The notes under the pieces were generated by a model. That model did no database searches, had not been told where the DNA came from, and worked only from the letters and a program-made list of their open reading frames with translations. Made by a program: the position numbers and the translations under genes. This document shows, piece by piece, positions 21,501 through 34,066 of a stretch of DNA of 64,000 nt. The DNA comes from Rhipidocladum racemiflorum (Eukaryota; Streptophyta; Magnoliopsida; Poales; Poaceae): contig CM070572.1 of the NCBI GenBank assembly GCA_036346355.1, positions 45,669,944 to 45,733,943 on the forward strand, written 5' to 3'. Numbering within the stretch: the first letter of the stretch is position 1; each line of letters begins with the position of its first letter.

Positions 21501-23304
21501 TATTATAACATGCTTTGCATCTGAATCCTATTAAAAGCATCACCCTGCATGTTTTAAACACTAAAGTCCATAATACAGATGCACGCACTTAGGTAATAAG
21601 AAATTAGTAATTGATTGTTAAAATCTGACATTCACTTAAGTATAATCCTGCAACTTATACTTACTTTCACACATGTTGCTTTGTGTAATAATTTATAATA
21701 ATATAAACAATTTTGTCCTCTTGAGTTCGAAATTTAATATATTTAAATTTACAATCTTAGCTTCTTGAATTCGTAAAGTAAAATAAAACAAATCATATAG
21801 AATACGTGTTGTGTGCGATGCAACCTTCAAACTGTTAATCAGTAATAAAGACTATAGCAAAGTAGTATCACGCTCGCATATATCATCATGAAACCCTAAC
21901 TACAACCTTGCTTGTTTTATGTAATGATATTTATTTGAATTTTCATCTGATTTCCTTTTGCCTTATTGCAAGTGTTATTTGCTATTTGCTGTTTTCGTCA
22001 AAAGACGTGTAGAATGCGATGTCTCGAACTCCGTCGTCAACAATTAATAATGCATGTAGATAGGGGGAGATTATCGCCCATGTCACATTAAGGACCGAAC
22101 ATAGTGTTGCATGATCCAAGTATAACCGTACATCCATAAGTGCTGGAATGTGACAGCCTTAACCTATTAAGTTATTTGAAACTAGCTTTGCACGTTGGTA
22201 GGCTGGAGTAGCAAAAGCAGTAAATCCTGTCGAGTGGGTAAATGGGGCTGCCACATGAGACTTGTGGGTAAATGCATATTCGGTGCAACGGTGTACGCCT
22301 TGCTATGGGGAGAAACGGTTGTTCTATTTGAGCCGATGGCTCCTGATTATTATTGTTTCACGAGATTGTTTTTTTCTACCCTAGCAAGGGTTTAATGTCG
22401 CCAGGATGGTGCAAAGCTAGGTTTGAATAATTGAACGGTTCCGTTATGAACTCTCTGTCAGCACACCAAAGGAAATGTGTCTAATATGCATTGCTAAAAG
22501 TGAGAACATATCTTGTAGGTAAAGCTGTACACCTCTGTAGAGTGTAAAACTAATCGATTAGCTGTATCCACGGTGATGGATAACTTGGAGAACTGACACT
22601 AGTTAGATGTTTTGATATATTTGAACTGGTGAGTTTGTTTTCAGATATTACTTCATATATTGGGAATGGACGTCTTAATACTCACAAAGGGTTGTGAGTA
22701 ATTTATTACTTTTCGCTCACAAAGGACTGTGAGTTTCTTATTACATTTATGTTATTCTTACTTGTTACTTTTATATTTACCTACTCGTTATTTTATTTCC
22801 TTTACAAATTTTCGCTTTCAATCTATTATTCAATATTTACAACTTTATTCAACTCCAAGCAAAGTAAACCATAGTAGCCTTTCTCTTGATACAGCCTGCA
22901 TTATATTTTAAGTTCGCAAACACTACAAGTATTGCTGAGTATGCAATGTACTCACCCTTGCTATTATTGTTATTTTTTGGTGAATAAATAGAATATCTTG
23001 AAGATTCATACTCTGACACAGGAAAACGGGATTATTAACAATGGTTCTGTCCAAGGTTTACCTTGTCAGTTGCCTGAGAGTTATGTGGCAAACTACAAGA
23101 CATTTGATTCTTTTGCTATATTTAGTTGACCTCATCGGTCATATTGTATCAATACTTCCGCTGTAATAAAATAAGAAACTTTTGTATGGTTGTGATTTCA
23201 AATTGTGTTTGTGCGTGCTAGCTAATGATCATGGGACTAGCACAATATGCACTTTAAAACCTTTCTTTTATGTTGCACTGTAGCATAAAAGGGAGGGTCT
23301 CACA
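21500..23304 (+). mobile_element. 5' LTR of element G, 3' part only
   Basis: It matches the long LTR at 57.9-59.3 kb over blocks such as GCTTTGCATCTGAATCCTAT and ATTAAGGACCGAACATAGTG. It ends GGGTCTCACA immediately before a primer-site-like sequence, so it is a 5' LTR on the plus strand. The start of the LTR is missing or unrecognisable. Confidence 0.65.
22681..22733. repeat. Two copies of an 18-bp hairpin in LTR G
   Basis: CTCACAAAGGGTTGTGAG (22681-22698) and CTCACAAAGGACTGTGAG (22716-22733) have identical 6-bp stems. Their starts are 35 bp apart. Confidence 0.85.
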
Positions 23305-23307
23305 GTT

Positions 23308-23319
23308 TGGTATCAAAGC
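23308..23319 (+). other. Primer binding site of element G (variant Met type)
   Basis: The sequence is TGGTATCAAAGC, three bases after the LTR end TCTCACA. It differs by one base from the usual TGGTATCAGAGC. Confidence 0.7.
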
Positions 23320-23475
23320 TATGCTGACTGTAGGATAAATCCTAGATAGAATGGTCGTTAGCATAGAACTGGGAAATTCCTAATATTATTTTCTAAAAGA
23401 AATATAAAAAGAGTAGCATTAGTTGTGTGTGTATATACTCTTTTCCCATCTATAGCAATTTTCTTTCTTATCTAT

Positions 23476-25736
23476 TGTAACACCCCGGCATTTAATATGC
23501 CCGAATGCCATCAAACATAGACTAAACAACACCTCAATACCCTGAATTAAGCTAAATTACAGCAAAGGAACAAGTGCTAATACCGAAATTTCGGCAGCAA
23601 CTCCTTTGTTTTTCCATGATTCGTAGCAACAACGAAGTATCACAAGTTATATCATAATGGAAAGCATCTAAAACAGCAATAACATGTGACATAGCAACAA
23701 TATAAGTCCACGGTAAAGCCTTCAACCACTTCATGAGCTAAACGAATCAAATAGTAAGATCGAGCACACAGTTAAGCAATTCTCCAAGTTTCATGGCAAT
23801 ACTTTCATTATCATGACTCAAAGTGGTAACACTTGTCTAATTTGTGTGGAGCTACGTGTAGATGTGTAGCTAACCCCTTTTTCCCGCATGCCGGTATCAT
23901 GGTACCTAAGAAAAACAACATAAACACAAGCGTGAGTTCATCACTCAGCAAGTATATTGCAATGGAACAAGAAAACACATTCCAATACCTTCATCACCAC
24001 TTTTCACATACAACATCATACACATCTCATAGTCATAATGTAAGCATATCATTGACATCATCATAAATCATCCTCATATAACATCCTCATATAATGCAAT
24101 GCAATGTAATGCAATGCGATGCACATGTCTCCTGAAAACTCATACCGGTATGGTTGAGTACACACCCATCGGTGTGCACCCTATCCCCCCTTCCATCCCG
24201 AAGATGGAGGGTGCCTACTCCTCGCTTCCGTTCACCGCGGTGAATGGAATCACGATGTAGGACTTACTCATTGGCTCTCCGGATTAGTCATAACTTTCTC
24301 ACCGACCTTCCCGGGCTAGTTATGACTTTCTCACCGCCCGGGCCATGTAACATGTCATGTATGCAAATATGCCATCATCATCATAAACTTGTATATTTAA
24401 CAAATGGCATCATAGCATACTCATCATATCATAGGAAAACATTAAAGCATGGCAAGTGATCATGTCATATAATCAAGTTCATCTAGTCTCAACTAGCAAT
24501 CCTACAAACCGTTATTCATTACAATACACTTGCCTCAACCAAGGGCGATGGATTGGCGAGAAGTAGAAGGCCCTCCCGAGGTCACACCACCTGCACATAG
24601 GGACCACCCACTCACAATCAAGCCCACCAAACAGTATGCAAACCCTCATCTACCCCGACATTGCCAACTACTCGCAAAACCCAAAAACAGCGGTTCTGTC
24701 CCGTCGGGACAGCAGCCTTCCAAAAGGCATAACTTGAGTTCTAAGACTCCGAATCAATTAAACGAGTACATCCTCGCGTAGCTTAGTAAATTTCCCAACT
24801 TGTTCTAGTTATAGGGAAAGACTGATTCGGACTCTAAAGTTGTTTAATCTACAAAATACCGTGATCTGTTCCAATCACGTCACAGATTTTAACACGCTCG
24901 GTAAAACAGCCATAACTTTCAAACGGCTGATCGGAATTTAACGTTCTTTATATGCACTGAAATATAATGAAATTATCTACAACTTCTTCAACATCCGTAC
25001 GACCAGATTCCGACTCTAAATTGGCGAAAAACTGAACCCTAGGTCGACTGCTCATGCTGTCCCAAAACAGAAAAGTGGCAACATCTAGATCTAATCCAAT
25101 CTACTCAATTCCAGCACCACCAATTGATCTAAAAACTTGATAAACACCCTTAGAACTGTACCTAGACCAACTCCAAGGATTCCCATGGCCATACCTTCGC
25201 CCGACGACCGAAATCCCAACGAAACTCCTCCCGAATCGCTCCTCGCTCCACGTTCCTCGCTCCTCGCTCCTCGCTTCCAATGGATGGATCCTCGAGGTGC
25301 AGGGGTGGGGAGGATACCCTAGGGCAGAAAGGGGTGGAGGATAGGTGGTGGAGCAATGGGGAGCAATGGGGGAGGCGGCTAGAGGTGGAGGCGTGTGGGG
25401 GAGAGAGGTGGCGGCTAGGGTTTGCAAGTGGGGGGCAGTAAGGGCAGGGGGAGGACGCCTAAAGGGGATGGGGGAGGCCCCCAACCAGGTCTCCTACTCT
25501 ATTTGGACTCAAACTCCATCCCACCAAAGCCCACGACCCTTTCATTTAGGCCCAAACTCCCCCGGAAAGGCCCAAACTCCCGGAAACGGCCCGGAAACGC
25601 AAATAAACCTCAAACCGTATGGTTTTAACCTCCAATTCCATATTTCATAATGTTTTTGACCTCAATATTCACATTTTATAATACCACAATCTCTAATTTC
25701 ACATTTTATAAAGTCTCGGCATTCCGTAGTGTCACA
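23476..25736 (-). mobile_element. Alpha solo LTR N with TCTAT target duplication
   Basis: This is a 2261-bp LTR, TGTAACACC to GTGTCACA on the plus strand. It is flanked by perfect TCTAT (23471-23475 and 25737-25741). No interior is present. It carries the longer LTR end variant (CATTCCGTAGTGTCACA), as do A and O. Confidence 0.95.
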
Positions 25737-26275
25737 TCTATATACTCTTCCTCTTATTGAACTTTCTGTATATTCTTTCCCCCAATAGAACTTTTTTTCC
25801 TAACATCTACATGTCCTTATTCTTCCTATAAGCATTCTCCTCGTTACCTATGTTCTTATTAAAATGCTACTCCCAAATCCTTTTAGAATAATTCTATTAG
25901 TTTAATCAAGGAAGACTACAACATCCACGTTGACAACCTCAGGGAGATGGATGCGACACTCCATCAACTTATCCAAATCCATGGACACTTTGAATTGTCA
26001 TCCCTAAAAAATGGTGCAAGAGTTCGAAGAAACTCGTCACTAGGTAGCCTACATTAAGAGGCAGTATCGTCTAGGCTATAAGTAGCTTTAGCGATGCGGT
26101 AAAACTCTTGTAATATGGTCAGACTAAGCTAAGAAATAACTTTAGACCCCCCTATGTATTGTAGTTTAATAAGCGTTCTTTTTATTGTTGAACTTTTGTT
26201 GTTTACTTTCTGTATTACTTCCCGGGATGCACTCGTGAATGCTTAGCAAAAAGTTAAAAATTTCATGATGTCACA

Positions 26276-28823
26276 TGTGACATCCTCAAATTAAAAGAAA
26301 TGATATTAAATAAAATCTCAAGTATGAATTCTGGTTTTAATTTGAATTTTAATCAACTTGTACTTTTATTTGAAATTTTGTATTGCATTACTTTACTTCT
26401 GACTGATTTAGAAGAAAGATACTTTTCCTCGAAATTTAAATCTTGTATTTATGAGTTTGAAAATACTATGATTGTATCCCTAATCAATACTATATCATCT
26501 CTGCAAAATTTTAGAAAATTTTGAATTGATTTAACAGTTTTAGAAAATCAAAAACAGTAAATAGAGTTTTAGACCTAGAGCATTGACATGATTTTATAAA
26601 ATTAAATATAAGTTTTCATGACATGGAATTTTTACCATAGATTGAAAATGATCCTAGTACAATATAGTAAAAATTTCAAAATCATTTGGCTTATTTTGTA
26701 GCCTTGGAAAAATCATTTTCAGAAAGGGCCATATCCTGATAGAGGCACTGTTAGATTTTTATAAAATAATCGGCTGTGTATTTTTGCCTGAAAATTTTAT
26801 GGTAGCTCAAACATGTTTTTATGACCCTTCACACAAATTTAAAAAAAAATGTGTAAATTTTTGAGCCACAATAAAATCTGGGTTCTCCTGCTGTCCAAAA
26901 AGTCAAGAAATGGGAGTTATCCTTTCCCTCTCATTTCACTGCCACTTAGGGCCCACCGGTCAGTTTCTTGTGTCCTTGGTATTGCCAGCCCACCTAGCAG
27001 CCCATGCTGCCCCTCCTCATTGCCGTGTGGACCCCCTAGGCCCTCAAGTCAGTCAGCTCTCTCCTTCTTTTGCCCTCTTCTCTCTTCCGCGCGGGCGCTC
27101 TGCCGAACTGCCACCGCGATGCCAATCCTTTCCCATTCCTCTGCCGGTGCAACCAATCCCCCTTTTTCCTCCCACCCACGACGTAGAATCTGGCTTCCAT
27201 CATTGTTGCGGCGGCCCTGCCCATTGGTTCTTCTCTTCCGCGACGACCGAATCCTTCTCCTCTCTGCCATGGCCGCACCACTCCCTTCCTGCTGTCGTGG
27301 CAGCGAGCCGATGTCGCTATGGAAACTGAGCTCGAACCATCAAATCCCCTTGTATCCGCTTCATTGATTCCTTCTCTTCCCACTCGAATTCACGTGTGCA
27401 TGAACTTTGCCGAAAAGGCCTGTCGCCGGTGTCCTTCTCGGTTGTCGCCGAATTCAAGCTCACGAGCGTTCGCCAAGCCAATACCCTTCTCTTCTTAATT
27501 ACACCCGGCCTTACCCTTGCCTCCCCACTCCTACCCACTCCTTCACCGGCCAATAGTGGGTGGTGAGCCCCACCGAGAACACCAAACCAAAAGGTAAGCC
27601 GCAAGGGGGAAGAATCGCAATTACTCTTCTCCATTGCTCCATTCCTCAATTCCTCTTAGCCGAAGCATCGACCTAACCTCCGGAGTCCTCTCCCAACCTC
27701 CTTATGCAACTTGGTTCAACGGAGTGCCGCCTCGATGTTCTCCTTCTTCCTCGGCTCCGGCGCACAGTGACACGCCGCCTCAGCTCATCTCCTGCTCGGT
27801 CAGTTCTCAGGATAGAACCCCCTTGGCCCACTGATGCTCATCGACCCATTTCCCGAGCTTCTATGCCCCCGTAACGCCGCCGCCGCCGCACTGCTCCGCC
27901 ACGAGCCCAGCTCCGGTTATCCCCAAGCTTGATTAAGCGGTGCCCTAGAACCGCCAGATCGTGCTCTTGCTCACCACGCCCTCGCCCAACCGCCTCCAGC
28001 CTTACTCCGCCGCTGGCAAGGTCCCCTCCGTCGCTCCTCTACTACGTCGCCGCACTGCAGTGGCCCGGCAATCGGTCCCGCCTCACTCAGCCAGGCGTAG
28101 CCCACTGACTGCTGGCCCCATGATGTCAGCCACTCGAGCGTCTCAGCCGGTGTTGTCAAGAGCCGAAAATACGTTTTTGATTAGTTGAAAGCGTATTTTC
28201 CTTTTTCTTGTAATTATTAGACCCGAGCCAATTGAAATGTTTATAACTTTTGCATTATAACTCCAACTTAGTCAAACTATTTCCTAAATTTTTGTTAAAT
28301 AATGTAGTTTCTGAATATAGAAAAACATTTTAAATTTGTTCATCGAAAAATGTTTGAATTTCGAATTTAAACCCTGGGCCAAAACCATGCCTAATGCAAA
28401 AATTTTGCAAATGACCTCCAAATTTGATAAGACTAATTTTATTGTGTTCCTGGTATCATTAAGTATCCATTAATGCAAAAAACTTTTAAATTTAGACTTT
28501 GTTTGTACAAATTTTGTAAATAGATTCATTTCAATACATTCAAATTTGAATTGCTTATGACTTGTGCAAATAAACTTCAATTTAAGTGAAAGTACTCTCT
28601 GTATTTCCATAAAAAGGTACTCTACCTATTTATGCAAAAATATTAAGAATAAGACTTGCTTAATCACAAAATTGATATAGGGGCATTCCATGTATAGATT
28701 AAAACATAGATATTCATGCATGCTTAATGTGAAACAATTTAATTGAAAATTCAGTACCTATACTTTTGAAATAGCATGATTTTAGGCACCGTAACAATAG
28801 CTTAACTTTCCACCTTTTGTACT
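26276..28823 (+). mobile_element. 3' LTR of element G, 5' part only
   Basis: It starts TGTGACATCCTCAAATT at 26276. An AT-rich region is followed by a GC-rich block (26930-28150) and then AT-rich DNA again. It is cut at 28823 by the second non-coding alpha element. The GC-rich block gives rise to Pro/Ser/Arg-rich open frames on both strands that look like base-composition artefacts. The order of blocks parallels the long LTR at 55.2-59.3 kb. Confidence 0.6.
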
Positions 28824-30665
28824 TGTAACACCTCGGCATCTAGTATGCTCGAATGCTACCAAACATAGGCTAAACAACACCTAAATACCACTAATAAAGA
28901 CAAATTACAGCAAAGGAGCAAATGCTAAAACCGAAAATTTCGGCAGCATCTCCTTTGTTTTAACATGATTTGAGACAATAGCAATAACAGGCAAGTAATA
29001 TCATATCATAAGACATCTAAAGAAGCAATGTAAATGGATATAGCATCAACATAAGGCAATAATATCAAGTTCAACCACTCCATAAACTATAACGAAGCAA
29101 ATAAGGGACCCGACCACAATTTAATCCATACACCAAGATTCATGGCACTATTATTAAGGTCATGACTCAAAATTTGGTAAATGTGACTGGAACTACGTGA
29201 AGATGTGTAGCTAATGCCCTTTCCCACATGCCGGTGTCATGGTACCTAAAAAAACAACATAAACACAAGCGTGAGTTCATCACTCAGCAAGTATATTGCA
29301 ATGGTACAAAAGAAACAATTTCATGGCTACAACAACTCACATCATGTCTATCATCTCATTCATGATCACATATCATTTTCATCATCATTATGTCTGCAAT
29401 GCGATGCGATGCTCATATCTCCTTGGAAACTCATACCGGTATGGTTGAGTACACACCCGTCGGTGTGCACCCTCTCCCCCCTTCCATCCCGAAGATGGAG
29501 GGTGCCTACTCCTCGCTTCCAAACACCGCGGTGGATGGAATCACGATGTAGGACTTACTCATTGGCTCTCCGAAATAGTCATAACTTTCTCACCGACCTT
29601 CCCCGGACTAGTTATGGCTTTCTCACCGCCCGGGCCATGTATCATGCCATGTATACAAACATGCCAACATCATAAATAACTTGTACATTAACACATGGCA
29701 TCATAACATAATAAGCATATTCATCATATCGTTGGCAATCATTAAGGCATGGCATGTGAACATATCATATAGTCAATTTCAATCTCAACCAATCTAGCAA
29801 ACTATAACCCGCTACCCATTCCAATACACTTGCCTCAACCACGGGCAACGGATTGGCGAGAAGTAGAAGGCAATCCCGGGGTCACACTACCTGCACATAG
29901 GTACCACACACTCACAATCATGTCCACAAAACATTACACAAACCCTCTTCTACCCCGACATCGCAAACTACTCGCAAAACCCAAAAACAGATGTTCTGTC
30001 CCGTCGGGACAGCAGACTTGCAACGAGCATAACTTCTAGATTTCATCTAATCTACTCAATTCCAGCACCACCAATTGATCTAAAAACATGATATTAACTC
30101 TTAGAACAGAACCTATACCAACCCCAAGGATCCCCGTGGCCATACCTTCGCCCGACGAACGAAAACCCAATGGATCTCCTCCCGGTTCGCGCGATCTCCT
30201 TCCTTGCTCCAAATCCACCGGATCTCCTCGTCGCGGAGCTCTCCAATGGACGGATCTGCGGGGTGGTGAGGTGGAGAACTCCCCTAAGGGAAGCAAGGGA
30301 GGTGGAGAGGGGAGGAGAGGGGTGGTGGCGCCATGGGGGAAGATGGAGAGGAAGGGGAAGGGTGGAGGCTCATGGGGGGCTAGGGGGTGGCGGCTAGGGT
30401 TGGGAGAGGGAGTGGGGGGCGCACCAAGGGGTGGGGGCAGATTTGGCTGCCCAAAAGTCCCCCCTTGGGCCCAAACCCTACCACCGAAGGCCCAACTCAA
30501 CCCCCAAGGCCCAAAGTCCCCCGGAGAGGCCCAAACACCCGAAAACGGCCCAAAAACACGCTATAAACAGCATAACGTAAAGTTTTAACCTCCATTTTCA
30601 CATTTTATAAAGTTTTTTACCGCAACATTCACATTTTATAAGATACGACACTCCGTGGTGTCACA
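28824..30665 (-). mobile_element. Alpha LTR I (3' LTR) with internal deletion
   Basis: It is 1842 bp, about 390 bp shorter than its partner J. The missing segment lies at 30028-30032, where AACTTCTAGATTTCATC joins sequences that are separated in J. The shared TTCTA at the join suggests a microhomology deletion. Confidence 0.85.
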
Positions 30666-30701
30666 CTCTCCCTCCCTTCAATAGGATTCGACCTCGAATC
30701 C
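30666..30701 (-). other. Polypurine tract and adjacent palindrome
   Basis: On the minus strand GAAGGGAGGGAGAG leads into the 3' LTR. The palindrome GGATTCGACCTCGAATCC at 30684-30701 is identical to the one at 6728-6745. Confidence 0.8.
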
Positions 30702-30740
30702 AAGACACACCAATACGCAACCCAGCAAAGCAAAAGATAG

Positions 30741-30860
30741 CTAGGTTTCACATCTCATACCTGAGGCGAAAAGCTCGGGGTACTTCTCGCGCATGCGAGA
30801 CTCCAGTTCCCAAACCGCTTCTCTCTCTGACTAAAGCCACTGGAACTACACTGATCGAGA
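30741..30860 (-). pseudogene. Remnant of the pol C-terminus, chromodomain-like tail
   Basis: The minus-strand frame ending at a TAG (30741-30743) reads EAVWELESRMREKYPELF followed by about nine residues. Just upstream is an FQW-like match flanked by two in-frame stops. This resembles the end of the integrase/chromodomain region of Tekay-type chromoviral gypsy elements, where a VQW...EATWE...MREKYP pattern is typical. Its place right beside the polypurine tract is also where the pol end belongs. It is non-functional. It indicates that this non-coding element arose by deletion from a coding chromovirus-like element. The sister element at 6746-6900 does not show it. Confidence 0.7.
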
Positions 30861-33800
30861 CCCGATGGTAAGATGCTTAGGCTCGAAGACCCACAGTTCT
30901 AACGATAACCCACGATCAACCTCTTGCAAGAACTTTACTCAACATTGAAACCCAAAGCACCCATATAAGGCCTCGGCATGACCCAAGCGATAGGATAAAA
31001 TCCCAAACAGACCACAAAAGGAAACGGTCTCACACTCCTCCTTCGATACATCCCTTGGCACTAAAGTGCCCGATCCCTTTAACCAAAGCTACTGTCCAAA
31101 AGGACATGGTACCAACTTCTAGATCCATCTTCCGCTCCCACGCACAACAGTGATTCACGTCTCAACCTCTCAACTGTGGTTCGTCGTATTCGCGACGACG
31201 CAAACCAAGTGAGACACAACACTCTAAGATTACTAACTGCTTGAACCATCGGGGTTACATTCTGATCTTTTACAACATGACCAACACCCACCCCACTACC
31301 ACCGAAAGGAGAAGCCTACTTTATGGCCAGGGTTCTGAAAACCAGCAAAATCAATAACAACCGAACATTCCACTTTGGTTGGCACAACACGCTCAATAGC
31401 CCGGCGACAAAAAGATCCAATACTCTTCGAAAACCGAAAGCAATTACTAGCAACCACCAAGTGGTCCACTAATTATTTGATCAACCCTACCGAGGGACAC
31501 ATAAACGGAAACAATTCTCCAAGAAGGTTTGAATTGGGACATAGACAACCTTCCTTTACTCTTCACTTCTACACCATTTACGATCAACTACTAGCCACAC
31601 CAGATTTCTCTTACTAAGAAAGCCTCGCCCTCACATCCTTCCACTTAAAGAACCAGGACAAACAGTACCATTGATGAGTCAGCCCAACCGTAACATGAAC
31701 CCAATTTGTCCACATACAACAACTCGAACTCCAAAGCGCTAAAAGCCACATTGGAAAGAGTTCGGCAACAACCAAAGAGTACTCATTTTATTTTTCCTAA
31801 GCCAAGATGCAAAGAAAGCTCAGATCTCTTACACCACAACCAACATATCAGAAGATATTCATTCTTACTTCTCGTACTAGAAGGCAATTGAAATCTCAAT
31901 TCAGGACATGCATGTAGCTTTCCAAAAGCACTCCGGATTAGTCATATATCCATATATGACTTTCTCACCGACCTGGCTCAACGACTCTTTTATCATTTAA
32001 CATCTATAAACGAAGTCATGATTACTTTTCACCATTCATTCATCATGTAACAACACTACCGAATAGTCATTCACAAGACGACTTCTTCCTCTGTATCACA
32101 TGAATAAAACTCGAATAACATCAAGGATTGCGCTAATTCATATAAACTACGACGGCAGCATAGTTAACAGCAAAACACCACGTCGTGTCAAAACCCACCT
32201 TCCATTTAAATCTAACCTTGCAAAACCTCGCATTCTAACCAAAATCAACATTTTGGAACAGAACATCAACTCCAAAGTCAAACGTCTGCACACACAACCA
32301 CCGCAATTTTTTTTTCAAAGAGAAAGAGAAATTCATTTCAAAAGGGAACACTTTACTAAACAAATCACTTATGAACCATTCATAAAATCCACCTTGTGAA
32401 GCATTTTCAAACACCGCACACATTTTCAAATAACTCCAACTCTAGCCAAATTGAGTTACAAATTGAATCTCAAGAATCTCCAACACAACCCACTAAGACC
32501 TTCTGCTTCCTTTAAAATTTACTCCAAATATGATGCAGCGCGACCGCGAAGGAGCGCGATCTGCTCAAAGACTTTTGGGTGTAAAACCATACTCATAGCA
32601 TAAACTGAACAAATTAGCCAAATCCAAAAATAGGCACCAATTTCTACGGGTTTTAGGGAAACTCGGAAACACAACACAAGGAATACCTTGACCGAAGGCA
32701 TTCAACCAAAATGGCAAACAACCACACCAGTTGAAAGGGTTTTAAACACCAGCTCAGCAAGAATCCCACCATAACTTGTATTCCACTACACTTACCATTT
32801 AAGCATTAAAAAAATCACTATTTACTCATCAAGAGAGTCCAACTGGATTTAACAAAATTTACATAACAATTTCTTTCTCTAGTTACCATTCCCAACACTT
32901 CTAATTAAGGTTTATGATGCTTATCAAAAAGGCACCCAACCAAGACTATATTGACATGATCCCCACGGATCACCGAATCATAATACTTCTTATTCTAAAT
33001 TTGAAATATAGTACTTCAACAAATCTTTCAGCAAGATCAACCTATAAATTTCATACCTCCTATAGGTTCACGTCTCGACAACCGAACCTTATTCAGCTAA
33101 ACAATGACTTCAACATGTAAATATTATCTCCACAGGGAAGAATTCGTAAGTGAGACTCTATGTTATACTTTCATTAAGGATAAAATCATTTATTATGTTA
33201 ATTATCCAAAGCTCACTCCATCGCAACATGTTAAAATTTTTCCTCTATTTTAACCATGGTTTTCCAACGAGTAATCTAAACAGTTACCACCACTACTTGG
33301 TCATCACTAACAACAAATGGGTATAATCATCAACCAACAACATTACTTTTAGCTACCCTATACATAGGTGATAACAAAATTACCACCACACAACATACTC
33401 CAACTATTTAAAATAGATTGAATACTAGCATTAACACTGCCCTTAACAACATCATTAACAGTAAGTCTTATGTCTTCTCAATTGATATCAATACTAGCAT
33501 TGTAGAGACACAACTGCATACTTCCAAATATACTAGTAGTTTGCAACAACGTAAATAGCAACTCTAATCAACTTCCAAATTAAAGTCACTAGTCAACACT
33601 ATTAAATTTCTCTATTAACCCATTAGATTAGAACATCTTTAAACAACCAGCAAAGTTTCTTTAATAATAACAGCAGTCTACATCATCTTAATGTTCTAAC
33701 TATGCAACAGGGTTTAAAACTTTAAGCATAGTCGGGGGTCATAAGCACTTTTAAAGCAAAGCAACAGATTCTAAGCATGTACATTAACACATTCAATCAT

Positions 33801-34066
33801 TCTCGCTAAGAGTAAACTACAACACTAGTAGTCTATTTATTCTCAAGCTCGAAATAACAACCGCATTGAATTGTTTAAACTCACAAATTAGCTTAACAAA
33901 ATGTCATCCCATAAACCACATTGGTACATGCTACATAACATGCTAAACAACAATTCTTACTAGGGACAAACAATTTCAGTCAAAAGACTACTTACTTTGT
34001 TTGCAGCATTTTAGTTTTAAAACTCATTTCAAATTCATAAGGAAACTTGACTCTCAAAATTTCAAT

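Larger units (their letters stand above)
23305..26275 (+). mobile_element. Short non-coding interior of element G, split by solo LTR N
   Basis: Without solo LTR N and one duplication copy, about 700 bp of interior remain (23305-23475 and 25742-26275). No gag or pol motif is present. It includes the stretch from 25915 to 26100 with no open frame of interest. The element is either non-autonomous or deleted. No clear polypurine tract precedes the 3' LTR at 26276. Confidence 0.6.
30666..34066 (-). mobile_element. Interior of the second non-autonomous element, segment 1
   Basis: Mostly AT-rich and non-coding. The first 200 bases hold a pol C-terminal remnant. From about 31.7 kb on it is collinear with 7.5-9.7 kb of the sister element, including an ATATGACTTTCTCACCGAC block near 31952. 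The region 30.9-31.6 kb has no clear counterpart there. Confidence 0.75.

Noticed and set aside
26849..28190. Long Pro/Ser/Arg-rich open frames on both strands
   Set aside because: They fall in the GC-rich block of LTR G. They overlap on both strands, have no domain and are not conserved in the related LTR at 55.4-56.6 kb.
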